This document shows positions 1-6,507 of a DNA stretch of 9,017 nt, in pieces. The notes beneath the pieces were generated by a model. It made no database searches, was not told the origin of the DNA, and worked only from the letters and a program-made list of their open reading frames with translations. The position numbers and the translations under genes were made by a program. Source of the stretch: Actinomycetota bacterium (GTDB taxonomy: Bacteria > Actinomycetota > Actinomycetes > Actinomycetales > Microbacteriaceae); assembly GCA_009703545.1 (NCBI GenBank), contig WLFX01000030.1:1-9017 (forward strand), in the 5' to 3' direction. Within the stretch, counting starts at the first letter, position 1. Each line of letters begins with the position of its first letter.

Positions 1-111
1 TGGTGCTTTCGCGGCGACAGCCGGAGTCGATCCGACAACAATCGAAACCAGGGTCAAGGTGGTCGTCAACGCCGACGCAAGAATTGCGGTGGCGGTTTGG
101 GAGCGATGCAT
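1..111 (-). CDS. Secreted or surface protein, N-terminal fragment with signal peptide (partial)
   Basis: Only the first 37 codons lie in the window; the gene continues past the left edge. Read on the minus strand from the ATG at 111-109, it starts MHRSQTATAIL and continues through a hydrophobic stretch (about residues 8-27) to STPAVAAKAP. That is a classical Sec signal peptide: one basic residue near the N terminus, a hydrophobic core, and an A-V-A or V-A-A signal peptidase I site near residues 31-34. An in-frame stop (TGA, + strand 118-120) lies two codons upstream of the ATG with no other start between, so the start is well fixed. The Shine-Dalgarno site is weak. The gene is divergent from the kinase at 388. 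The mature protein is not in the window, so its function is unknown; export is inferred from the signal peptide alone. Confidence 0.7.
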   Translation of the reverse strand, partial: MHRSQTATAILASALTTTLTLVSIVVGSTPAVAAKAP

Positions 112-387
112 GAGAACTCATTTCGTCGGGTTGGCTGTCGGCGGAATGTACCGATGAGGCGACACTACAAATTCAATACCTACAGTTACCTGTGGCTTCT
201 CTATGTGTCGCCTAAGAAACGAATGTTGCAGGCGTTGAGCCCAAAGCCTGGTTTGGGGGTTATTCCGAAAGCGGGAGCGGTTGTTGTGCCCTCGGTGAGA
301 GTCGAAGCCGTAGCCAAGAGATCCGATGGACGCCGCTCTCAGCAAAGCTCGCTAGATAACTCGTCGATAGGGGAATAGCCTGAACGC
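112..387. other. Divergent intergenic region
   Basis: This 276-bp spacer separates a minus-strand secreted-protein gene from a plus-strand kinase gene, so it should hold promoters for both. It contains a locally AT-rich patch at about 160-205 and the inverted repeat described separately. I could not find a convincing -35/-10 pair on either strand. The only ribosome-binding candidate for the kinase is AGGGG at 369-373, 14 bases before its ATG. Open frames crossing the region have no family resemblance and atypical composition. Confidence 0.5.
157..213. repeat. 9-bp inverted repeat in the divergent intergenic region
   Basis: AGGCGACAC at 157-165 is exactly mirrored by GTGTCGCCT at 205-213, with 39 bases between. 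The arms do not extend further in either direction. Between them is an AT-richer stretch containing a smaller imperfect dyad (CTACAG / CTGTGG, about 181-194). Position in a divergent promoter region would suit a looping or paired regulator site or an RNA hairpin. A 9-bp match in about 280 bases can arise by chance, so confidence in a function is low. Confidence 0.3.
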
Positions 388-1290
388 ATGCCAAACGTAA
401 AACGCGGTTTACGTCCTTCAATCGCTCGCAAAGGAGTTGATCCATTTGTCGCAGTAGTCGGATCAGCAAACTTAGATATCGTCCTCGCAGTCTCGCGCCG
501 CCCCGTTGCGGGAGAAACCATCATGGGACAGGGGTTGCAAGAAACGGCTGGCGGCAAGGGCCTCAATCAGGCTCTGTCCGCCGTTCGAGTGGCATCGACT
601 ACCTTCATTGGTTCAGTGGGGCGAGATCATGCTGCGCAACAAATCGAAGAAGCGCTTGATTCCGCGGGTGTGGATGTTACCTACCTAGTTCGTCACGACA
701 TGGCGACCGGTCGCGCATACATACAGGTGACGCCCGATGGCGAGAACAGCATCATCGTTTTGGCATTGGCTAACTCGGCAATGTCCCCCACGGAGACGCT
801 CGCCGCGCTCGACAAAGCGAACCCAACGCTTGTCCTCACCCAGTTCGAGGTGCCTCGAGATGTCACTGTCGCGGTCGCCCAGTGGTGTCGTCAGACGGGG
901 GTGAGGCTTGTTCTCAACCCGAGCCCGGTCCAACCGATCGACATCGATGCGATATCCAACGCGGATCCGCTCATTGTCAATCAGGTCGAAGCCCAAACGA
1001 TCCTCGGTGTCGATTCCAATGATGACCAATATCTCGCGCTCCAACTTGCCGACCGATTCGAGTCCATCGTGCTCACCGCAGGCTCGAATGGAGCATTCGT
1101 TATCAGTGGGGGCGAGATTGTTCACATTTCAGGTGAACAAGTTAAGGTGGTCGACACGACGGGCGCTGGGGACGCATTTGCCGGAACTCTCGCGGCTCAT
1201 CTTGCTCACGGAACGAAACTCGTGGACTCAGCGATGCTCGCAAATCGTGAAGCCGCTCGGATCATTCAATTGACGCGCGAGGCGCGGTGA
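388..1290 (+). CDS. PfkB-family carbohydrate kinase, ribokinase-like
   Basis: This 300-residue cytoplasmic kinase should transfer phosphate from ATP to a sugar or nucleoside-type hydroxyl. Motifs run in ribokinase order: VGSANLDIV (24-32, substrate-binding Asp30), GGKGLNQA (55-62, PfkB signature 1), TGRAYIQV (107-114), QFEVP (152-156), NPSP (177-180), NQVEAQ with the N-x-x-E pair (Asn198, Glu201), and DTTGAGDAF (256-264), in which Asp262 is the expected catalytic base. Two oddities: about 19 extra residues precede the first beta strand, and the C terminus stops soon after the AAR helix, lacking the closing segment that ribokinases normally carry. ATG 388 is the only suitable start in frame. 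It lies 125 bp upstream of the lacI-type gene on the same strand, outside the downstream operon, but probably serves the same pathway. Among PfkB members it looks closest to ribokinase; the substrate is not proven. Confidence 0.85.
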   Translation: MPNVKRGLRPSIARKGVDPFVAVVGSANLDIVLAVSRRPVAGETIMGQGLQETAGGKGLNQALSAVRVASTTFIGSVGRDHAAQQIEEALDSAGVDVTYLVRHDMATGRAYIQVTPDGENSIIVLALANSAMSPTETLAALDKANPTLVLTQFEVPRDVTVAVAQWCRQTGVRLVLNPSPVQPIDIDAISNADPLIVNQVEAQTILGVDSNDDQYLALQLADRFESIVLTAGSNGAFVISGGEIVHISGEQVKVVDTTGAGDAFAGTLAAHLAHGTKLVDSAMLANREAARIIQLTREAR

Positions 1291-1325
1291 GATAACTACC
1301 CCAAAGTTAGCGGTGTCCTCACCAT

Positions 1326-1386
1326 TGCTCTTTAACAGCTCGTGTGGTAACTTGACTCCAATCGATTTACCAAACCGGTTTGCAAT
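1326..1386 (+). promoter_or_regulatory. Probable promoter region of the lacI-ECF operon
   Basis: Two promoter readings are possible. TTGACT at 1352-1357 is a good -35 hexamer, which would place the -10 region on top of the palindrome at 1371-1382, but no clean -10 hexamer is present at 16-18 bp. Alternatively TTGCTC (1326-1331) with TAACTT (1348-1353, spacer 16, TAnnnT type, preceded by TGTGG) would put the transcript start just upstream of the palindrome. Either arrangement would let a repressor bound at the palindrome block transcription. The exact hexamers are uncertain. Confidence 0.4.
1371..1382. promoter_or_regulatory. LacI-family operator palindrome CAAACCGGTTTG
   Basis: CAAACCGGTTTG is a perfect 12-bp palindrome with a central CpG, the hallmark of LacI/PurR-family operators, where two hinge-helix leucines insert at the central CG step. 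It lies 34 bp before the preferred start of a LacI-family gene and next to a plausible promoter, which points to autoregulation of the operon. I saw no second copy elsewhere in the window. Confidence 0.75.
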
Positions 1387-1415
1387 CTGGCTCCTATTCA
1401 ATGACGAGGAGAGTC

Positions 1416-2426
1416 GTGGTTTCCATCTCAGAGGTCGCCGAACACGCTGGAGTCAGCCGCACGACCGTATCCCACGCCCTTAGCGGCAAGCGGAAGGTGA
1501 GCGCCGCGGTGCGTGATCGAGTGATTGCCTCGAAACAAAGCCTCGGATACGTCCCGAGTCGCAGCGCGCAAAACCTTGCCCTCGGGAGCACGCGCATTAT
1601 CGCCCTCGTCGTGCCTGATATCGGCAACGGATACTTCGCTGAACTCGCACAAGGGGTTGAGACCACCGCCGTGGAACGCGGTTACAACGTGATTCTTTGT
1701 ACGACGGGGTTTGACGACGCGCGCGAATTGAAATACCTCAGCATGGTCCAGTCGCGCGCGGTTGATGGCCTTGTTTACGCCGCCGGTGCACCGCCAACTG
1801 ATAGCGCGCTAGCTGACCTGCTTGGCGGTATCCCGTTGATCTTTGTTGACGAGGAAATCCCCAACACCCGGTTCGGTTCAGTCGTATCCGACAATTACGC
1901 GGGCGGTCAGTACGTCGCTGAGCATTTGATTGGGCTTGGCCACCGCTCAGCGGTAGTGCTCGCGGTCGAGGGCGACCCTGTAACAAGCGAACGCCGCGTT
2001 GCTGGCTTCATCGATACGTGGCGCGCGGCCGGTCTGCGCGACCCGTTGACCGGCATCGGGGACTACACCGAGCAACGCGGCCGAACGGCGGTGCGACCAC
2101 ATTTAGCGTCCCTTGCCAGTGGCGCCGCCACCGCCGTATTTGCAACCAACGACCTCATGGCGTTCGGGGTGTTGAACGAATTGCGCGATGCCGGAATCAG
2201 GGTGCCCGAGGACGTCTCGGTGGTTGGATTCGACGACTCCCCCGCAGCAAAATACTGCTACCCGGGTTTGACTACTGTGCGACAGGATGTGCTGGGCTTG
2301 GGTAAAACGGCCACCGATGCACTTCTGGATGCGCTGGAGAGCCGTGAACAGCCTGTCGCCGATCAAGTGACGCTGCCGGTAGCACTAATCGAGCGGCAAA
2401 CCACCGCTCGGAGGGTCGACTCATGA
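1416..2426 (+). CDS. LacI-family transcriptional repressor
   Basis: With the GTG at 1416 as start the protein is 336 residues, standard for the family. The DNA-binding helix-turn-helix is at residues 4-23 (ISEVAEHAGVSRTTVSHALS) and the hinge at about 48-57, with Leu54 in the position of the minor-groove leucine. The rest is a periplasmic-binding-protein-like effector domain, ending with the typical ATNDLMAFGVL, VPEDVSVVGFDD and PGLTTVRQ blocks. I prefer GTG 1416 because AGGAG lies at 1407-1411 and because LacI proteins begin just before the helix-turn-helix. ATG 1401 (five extra residues) is possible but has no Shine-Dalgarno site, and TTG 1380 sits inside the operator. It is the first gene of the operon and overlaps the next kinase by ATGA. 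It most likely represses its own operon until it binds a pathway sugar, nucleoside or phosphate derivative. The effector is unknown. Confidence 0.9.
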   Translation: MVSISEVAEHAGVSRTTVSHALSGKRKVSAAVRDRVIASKQSLGYVPSRSAQNLALGSTRIIALVVPDIGNGYFAELAQGVETTAVERGYNVILCTTGFDDARELKYLSMVQSRAVDGLVYAAGAPPTDSALADLLGGIPLIFVDEEIPNTRFGSVVSDNYAGGQYVAEHLIGLGHRSAVVLAVEGDPVTSERRVAGFIDTWRAAGLRDPLTGIGDYTEQRGRTAVRPHLASLASGAATAVFATNDLMAFGVLNELRDAGIRVPEDVSVVGFDDSPAAKYCYPGLTTVRQDVLGLGKTATDALLDALESREQPVADQVTLPVALIERQTTARRVDS

Positions 2427-3343
2427 CCGAGTCGTACGCAGTGTTTTTTGGCGATGTCGCACAGGACGAGTACTACGCGATGCCGTACTTCCCTTCCGGA
2501 GGTGACAAAGTATACGTCGAGACTCTACCCACCCAGTTCGGCGGAATGGTCGCCAACGCCGCCGCAATTTACGCCCACTTCGGGCGTCGGACCTCATTCA
2601 GCAGCCAACTAAATTCGGGGGTGCTTACCCACAAGTTACTCGGCCAACTGCGCGAACTTGGCGTCGCCACCGACCACGTTATTTTTGACGAGAACGTACC
2701 AGACTCACACTGCATCATTATGCTGTCGGGCGACCAGAACATTGTGCTGATTCCCAGTCTCGGCATCACTCGAACCGAACTGACCGACGCCACCTGGGAA
2801 CATATTCGTGGCGCTGAGTTTCTGTTCACCACGCTAACCGACGCCATCCCTTTCCAGCGCGGTTCTATGAGGGCCATCGAGGTGCTGGCCGAGCTTCGAC
2901 GCGACGGCACACTCGTTGCCATGGACATTGACGTCTTCAACCCCGAGAACCATAGTTCGGGGCTGATCGAACAGTGTGACATCCTGTTCATGAACGCACT
3001 TGGTCACCAGCGCTTTGTTGAGAGCGGCAATGACATCGCGGCTGTGCTTGCGGCAGGTGCCAGCGCGATCGTGGTCACGCTCGACAGTGGCGGTTGCCAT
3101 GTCTACACTTCTGGTGGCTTAGAGCACATCGCGGGTCACGTTGTCCCGGTAATCGACGTCACGGGCGCTGGCGATACTTTCTCGAGTTCATTCATGTTCG
3201 CCTATACGACCACCCGCGACCCGTTCGAGTCCGCGCGCTTCGCCAACGCGGCTGCCGCGATGTCCGTTGGCAAAGTAGGTGCACGAGGCGGGATGACCTC
3301 CGAAACCGACGTTCGCGCATTCCTCGCGGAACGTAAAGCTTGA
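2423..3343 (+). CDS. PfkB-family kinase, divergent second copy
   Basis: This 306-residue kinase has the PfkB fold: FGDVAQDEY (9-17, Asp15 in the substrate-binding position), FGGMVANAA (39-47, the conserved Gly-Gly pair), VTLDSGGC (218-225) and DVTGAGDTF (245-253) with catalytic Asp251. A complete C-terminal block follows (FANAAAAMSVGKVGARGG, about 273-290). The N-x-x-E Mg/phosphate motif is not conserved: the corresponding segment reads NALGHQ (191-196), so Glu is missing. It is quite different from the upstream kinase, which suggests a different substrate or pathway step rather than duplication. Its ATG overlaps the repressor stop codon (ATGA), with GGAGGG at 2409-2414 as ribosome-binding site, so translation is coupled. 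ATP-dependent phosphorylation of the imported compound is a reasonable inference; the substrate cannot be read from sequence. Confidence 0.85.
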   Translation: MTESYAVFFGDVAQDEYYAMPYFPSGGDKVYVETLPTQFGGMVANAAAIYAHFGRRTSFSSQLNSGVLTHKLLGQLRELGVATDHVIFDENVPDSHCIIMLSGDQNIVLIPSLGITRTELTDATWEHIRGAEFLFTTLTDAIPFQRGSMRAIEVLAELRRDGTLVAMDIDVFNPENHSSGLIEQCDILFMNALGHQRFVESGNDIAAVLAAGASAIVVTLDSGGCHVYTSGGLEHIAGHVVPVIDVTGAGDTFSSSFMFAYTTTRDPFESARFANAAAAMSVGKVGARGGMTSETDVRAFLAERKA

Positions 3344-3368
3344 CTGTCCTATATCCAACAATCACCAA

Positions 3369-3378
3369 ACAGAAAGGC
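3369..3378 (+). promoter_or_regulatory. Ribosome-binding element ACAGAAAGGC before the ECF S gene
   Basis: ACAGAAAGGC ends seven bases before the ATG at 3386 and contains the AAAGG Shine-Dalgarno core. An identical 10-mer at identical spacing precedes the BtpA-like gene at 6508. It sits in the 42-bp gap after the second kinase, the longest gap inside the operon, and fixes the S-component start. Confidence 0.6.
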
Positions 3379-3385
3379 CATACCA

Positions 3386-4036
3386 ATGGTAAATGAAAGT
3401 GCAGTTGTCAAGTTCTTCAAAGGCTACGGCCGTTTGACGATCTTCATGATGCCGATCGGAATCGCCATCAACTTCATCGGTGGGCAGATTGCCCTCCTGC
3501 TGAAGCTCCCCGTGTATCTCGATAGCATCGGCACGATTCTTGTCGGTGCAACCTGTGGCATGGGACCGGGCGCTGTGGTCGGCGCAATCTCGAACATCCT
3601 GAATGCAATCACGTCGCCGCCAACGTTGGCGTTTGGCGTGCTCAACATCATGTTCGGCCTGCTCGCGGGCTACCTCGCCCGTCGTGGAGTATTCAAGTCG
3701 TGGTCGAAGACTCTGCTTAGCGCGATTCCGTTTGCGCTCATCGGAGGCGTACTGGGCGCCATTATCACCATCTGGGTATTCGGCGGCCTCGCGGTCGGCG
3801 GCGGCGCTATCGTCGTCGGTGCGCTCGTCGCACTCGGTCTGGACGTGAACACGGCGAACTTCGTCGCGCAGGTGCCCATGGACATCCTTGACAAGGTGCC
3901 CACGGTCATGATCGTATTCGCAATTATTAAGGGAATCCCCAACCGGACGCACGCCAAGCTCCCACTCGGATACATCTATCTGGGCAAGAACAAGGCTGGC
4001 GCTTCGACCAAGCCATCTGGGACGTCGGTGAGCTGA
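3386..4036 (+). CDS. ECF transporter S component (substrate-specific membrane subunit)
   Basis: This is a 216-residue integral membrane protein with about six hydrophobic segments (roughly 17-38, 43-57, 60-77, 82-98, 107-130 and 135-152/166-185, with some merging). The block KLPVYLDSIGTILVG (40-54), then GPGAVVGAISN (60-70), matches the pattern I associate with uncharacterised ECF S components. Small size, high Gly/Ala content and position directly before ECF T and ATPase genes support the call. S components bind the substrate with high affinity in the membrane, usually vitamins or other small metabolites, and pair with the T/A1/A2 energising module. I cannot assign this one to the biotin, thiamine, riboflavin, folate or pantothenate types by eye. 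The neighbouring kinases suggest a substrate with a phosphorylatable hydroxyl. The tail after about residue 186 is hydrophilic and probably cytoplasmic. Confidence 0.85.
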   Translation: MVNESAVVKFFKGYGRLTIFMMPIGIAINFIGGQIALLLKLPVYLDSIGTILVGATCGMGPGAVVGAISNILNAITSPPTLAFGVLNIMFGLLAGYLARRGVFKSWSKTLLSAIPFALIGGVLGAIITIWVFGGLAVGGGAIVVGALVALGLDVNTANFVAQVPMDILDKVPTVMIVFAIIKGIPNRTHAKLPLGYIYLGKNKAGASTKPSGTSVS

Positions 4037-4038
4037 CC

Positions 4039-4848
4039 GTGTCATCGGAATCCGGGAACTCGGTCGCCTTCGGCAACCGATTCCGCACGCACGTCGACCG
4101 TGGCAATCCAATCCGAAATATGGATCCGATTGTTGTGTTCATCGTGCTGGTTGCAATTGCCATTGCGCCGATTGCGTTCCCGGGTTTCGTTGCGGCAGCC
4201 ATCGTCTGCCTGGTCTACCCCGTCATCGCGCTGTTTGCGGGGGTAGCGCGCGAGTTCCTCCCCACCTACCTCAGGTTGTTCCTGGTCGTCGGTCTCGTTT
4301 TGTTTGTCTTGCGCGCTGCGTTCATCGAAGGGAAAGACCCGCTGTTCAGACTCGGAAACATCGCGCCGACGTGGGCGGGGATGGAAGAGGGAGCGCGGTT
4401 CGCGTTGCTTGTCATGGCGATCAGCGGCGCGGTCACGTTGTTTTTCAATGTTGCCACGGTGCGTTATTTGATGTTGGCCCTTGAACTGCGCGGAGTCACT
4501 CCGCGCGCCACCTACGTGATCTTGGCTTCGTTCCAGTCGATTATCGACCTGGGTCGCCACGCCCGCACGGTGCTCGAGGCTCAGCAGTCGCGTGGCATTG
4601 AGACACAGGGCAACATCATCGTCCGGGCGCGAGCGTTCTTTCCGATTCTCGCACCCGTCTTCCTGGCCGCGATAAACCAGACCGAGGAGCGCGCCATCTC
4701 GCTCGACGCCCGCGCCTTCAACTCCAACGTGTCACACACGCATCTCGTGACGTTACGTCCCGCCAGGCCACGAGAAATCGTCTTTGCGGTTGTCGTCGTC
4801 GCGGCCGTGTTGGTTGCGTTCATCGGATCGGCGCTCGGATGGCTCTAG
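4039..4848 (+). CDS. ecfT: ECF transporter T component (EcfT/CbiQ family)
   Basis: This 269-residue transmembrane coupling subunit links the S component to the two ATPases. Hydrophobic segments lie at about 30-47, 49-69, 76-93, 118-138 and 246-266, with a long amphipathic cytoplasmic region between about 140 and 240. That region carries the two coupling-helix motifs that dock into the ATPase grooves: AQQSRG (181-186) and LDARAF (222-227). The consensus is Ala-Arg-Gly; here they read Ser-Arg-Gly and Ala-Arg-Ala, with both arginines kept. The start is GTG 4039, two bases after the S-gene stop, with GGTGAG (4028-4033) as a fair ribosome-binding site. The hydrophilic N terminus of about 28 residues is longer than the fold needs. 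The end overlaps the first ATPase gene by 10 bp, so the module should be made in fixed proportion. Confidence 0.88.
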   Translation: MSSESGNSVAFGNRFRTHVDRGNPIRNMDPIVVFIVLVAIAIAPIAFPGFVAAAIVCLVYPVIALFAGVAREFLPTYLRLFLVVGLVLFVLRAAFIEGKDPLFRLGNIAPTWAGMEEGARFALLVMAISGAVTLFFNVATVRYLMLALELRGVTPRATYVILASFQSIIDLGRHARTVLEAQQSRGIETQGNIIVRARAFFPILAPVFLAAINQTEERAISLDARAFNSNVSHTHLVTLRPARPREIVFAVVVVAAVLVAFIGSALGWL

Positions 4849-5711
4849 CGACTCTGCGCGGCGTTTCGTTCACCTACGCCTATACCAACGAGCCTGCGCT
4901 GCGGGACATCAACCTGACCCTCGAGGAAGGTTTGCTGTACGCAATTATCGGCCCGAACGCAAGCGGCAAGTCGACGCTCTGCGCGCTCCTGCGGGGAATC
5001 GTGCCCCTCTTCCACGAGGGTGAACTAACTGGCAGCGCCGAGATCCGCGGACGCAACCTGTTTGACTGGGATCCCGCTGAGCTATCGCGCGAGATTGGCT
5101 ACGTCTTCGAGAATCCGTTCACACAGATTAGCGGTATCAAAGAGACGGTTTTCGAAGAAATCGCGCTCGGACTCGAGAATCTGGGCATGCCCTCCGACGA
5201 GGTCATCGACCGGGTGGAGCAGGTTGTCGAGCAACTCGAACTTGGCGCTCTGGTTGCCAAAAACCCCAACGAATTGTCAGGCGGGCAGCGGCAAAAAGTT
5301 GCCTTCGCCTCGATTATCGCGATGGACGCCGACGTAATCGTGATCGATGAGCCCACGTCGCAACTCGACCCAGAGTCATCGGACGCCGTGTTTGCGATAA
5401 TCGCGAACCTCAAGAAAAAAGGCAAGTCGATCGTTTTAGTAGAGCACAAGATGGATCTCGTCGCCCAGTATGCCGACCGGGTCATCGCTCTCAATGGTGG
5501 ACGGCTCGTAATTGAGGGACCTACGAGCGAGGTATTCACGTCTCCACTGCTCAACGCGTCTGACATTGCCCGCCCCGCGGTCACCGACCTTGCCGAGGCC
5601 TTGGCTAAAGTGGGTCGGCCCCTTGCACGCACTCCTGTGACCCGCGCCGAAGCCGCCGATCTCATCCGTGCCCGAATGAAGGGAGGCCCCCGTGCCAATC
5701 GTTCTCGATGA
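4839..5711 (+). CDS. ECF transporter ATPase 1 (canonical LSGGQ, altered Q-loop)
   Basis: This 290-residue ABC ATPase is one of the pair powering the ECF importer at the cytoplasmic membrane face. It has Walker A GPNASGKST (38-46), signature LSGGQ (146-150), Walker B VIVIDEP (166-172, catalytic Glu171), D-loop SQLD (174-177) and switch His203. The Q-loop reads VFENPFTQ (89-96): the usual Gln of VFQNP is Glu91. A C-terminal extension of about 50 residues follows the catalytic core. The ATG at 4839 lies inside the end of the T-component gene (10-bp overlap) with only a weak ribosome-binding site, so it probably relies on translational coupling. It should dimerise with the next ATPase. In such heterodimers its LSGGQ completes the site bound by the partner's Walker A, while its own Walker A faces the partner's degenerate signature. 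Confidence 0.9.
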   Translation: MALATLRGVSFTYAYTNEPALRDINLTLEEGLLYAIIGPNASGKSTLCALLRGIVPLFHEGELTGSAEIRGRNLFDWDPAELSREIGYVFENPFTQISGIKETVFEEIALGLENLGMPSDEVIDRVEQVVEQLELGALVAKNPNELSGGQRQKVAFASIIAMDADVIVIDEPTSQLDPESSDAVFAIIANLKKKGKSIVLVEHKMDLVAQYADRVIALNGGRLVIEGPTSEVFTSPLLNASDIARPAVTDLAEALAKVGRPLARTPVTRAEAADLIRARMKGGPRANRSR

Positions 5712-6486
5712 AGTTGCCTTTGACTACCCCGACGGCACCCCTGCGGTGGAATCGGTCAGCCTTCACGTCAAAGACGGTGAACGGGTCGCCATAGTCGGAC
5801 AGAATGGCGCGGGCAAGACCACCACGGTCAAACTCATGAACGGTCTTCTCAAGCCCAGATCAGGCGCGGTTACGGTCGATGGTGAGTCCACCGCTAATCG
5901 CACGACGGCAATGATGGCACAGACCGTCGGATACGTTTTTCAGAATCCTGACGACCAGATATTCACGAGCAGCGTGCAGAGCGAGCTCGAATATATGCCA
6001 AAGTACCTCCGCTGGGAGGAGGTACGACGGGATGAAAGAGTCGCCAGAGCGGTTGCGCTGTGTGGTCTCGAGCAGCACCTCGAGACGAATCCCAACGACC
6101 TGCCTATCGCAATTCGCAAGTTCATTGCTATCGGCGCGATTCTGGTTGGCGAATGCCGATATATCATTCTGGACGAGCCGACCGCTGGCCTCGATGTGCC
6201 CGGCCTTCGCCTCCTGAACTCGCTGATTGATCACCTCCAGACTGAGGGTATCGCCGTCGTCACAATAACTCACGATATGCGCTTCGTCACCGAATCATTT
6301 GACCGCGTGGTGGCAATGGCCGGCGGTACTGTTGTGGCCGACGGCCCCTGCGAAGAAGTCTTCGCGGACGACGACGTGCTAAAACGGGCACGGATTCGCC
6401 GCCCGGAGGTGGCTCAACTGGTACGCGACCTTGGCATCCCAACTACCGCGCTTCGCTTGGACGACATTGTCCACAAGATTCCCTGA
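5692..6486 (+). CDS. ECF transporter ATPase 2 (degenerate ABC signature)
   Basis: This is the second, 264-residue ABC ATPase of the importer. It has Walker A GQNGAGKT (36-43), Q-loop VFQNPDDQ (82-89, Gln84), Walker B YIILDEP (157-163, catalytic Glu162), D-loop AGLD (165-168) and switch His194. Where LSGGQ should follow NPND, the sequence reads LPIAIRKF (137-144), so the signature motif is lost although the helix that follows looks normal. The reading frame is intact on both sides, so this is not a frameshift. The start is GTG 5692 with GGGAGG at 5681-5686; the gene overlaps ATPase 1 by 20 bp. The pair would have one canonical site (this Walker A with the partner's LSGGQ) and one degenerate site. 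I have a recollection, not checked, of similar LP-x-x-x-RKF sequences in other ECF ATPases, so this may be a subfamily trait. Confidence 0.9.
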   Translation: MPIVLDEVAFDYPDGTPAVESVSLHVKDGERVAIVGQNGAGKTTTVKLMNGLLKPRSGAVTVDGESTANRTTAMMAQTVGYVFQNPDDQIFTSSVQSELEYMPKYLRWEEVRRDERVARAVALCGLEQHLETNPNDLPIAIRKFIAIGAILVGECRYIILDEPTAGLDVPGLRLLNSLIDHLQTEGIAVVTITHDMRFVTESFDRVVAMAGGTVVADGPCEEVFADDDVLKRARIRRPEVAQLVRDLGIPTTALRLDDIVHKIP

Positions 6487-6490
6487 CTCC

Positions 6491-6500
6491 ACAGAAAGGC
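6491..6500 (+). promoter_or_regulatory. Ribosome-binding element ACAGAAAGGC before the BtpA-like gene
   Basis: This is the same 10-mer as at 3369-3378, again ending seven bases before the ATG (6508). It lies in the 21-bp gap after ATPase 2, marking the point where the operon passes from transporter to enzyme genes, and supports the chosen start. Confidence 0.55.
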
Positions 6501-6507
6501 TGGACCC

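Noticed and set aside
242..255. CAAA-GCCTGG-TTTG as a second LacI-type operator
   Set aside because: The half-sites match the ends of the operator at 1371, but the spacing is two bases longer and the central CpG is absent.
285..350. tRNA-like T-loop sequence on the minus strand (GGCTTCGACTC, + strand 299-309)
   Set aside because: The loop resembles TTCGANTC, but the flanking bases do not form a five-pair T-stem, and no acceptor, D or anticodon arm could be paired around it.
97..378. Plus-strand open frame covering the divergent spacer
   Set aside because: It crosses the start of the signal-peptide gene, has no ribosome-binding site and has a composition unlike a real protein.
1309..1329. 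Possible terminator hairpin after the first kinase (GGTG-TCCT-CACC with outer AGC/GCT)
   Set aside because: The stem has only four continuous pairs, the outer pairs need a three-base bulge, and only a short CTTT follows; too weak to call.
1380..1415. Earlier starts for the LacI-family gene (TTG 1380, ATG 1401)
   Set aside because: TTG 1380 lies inside the operator palindrome and adds non-family residues. ATG 1401 has no Shine-Dalgarno site, while GTG 1416 has AGGAG just upstream and gives the standard N terminus. ATG 1401 cannot be excluded fully.
3362..4111. Long minus-strand open frame opposite the S-component gene
   Set aside because: Its product is rich in Arg, Asp, His and Glu with no fold or motif, as expected from the complement of a membrane-protein gene. 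The plus strand has a clear family match.
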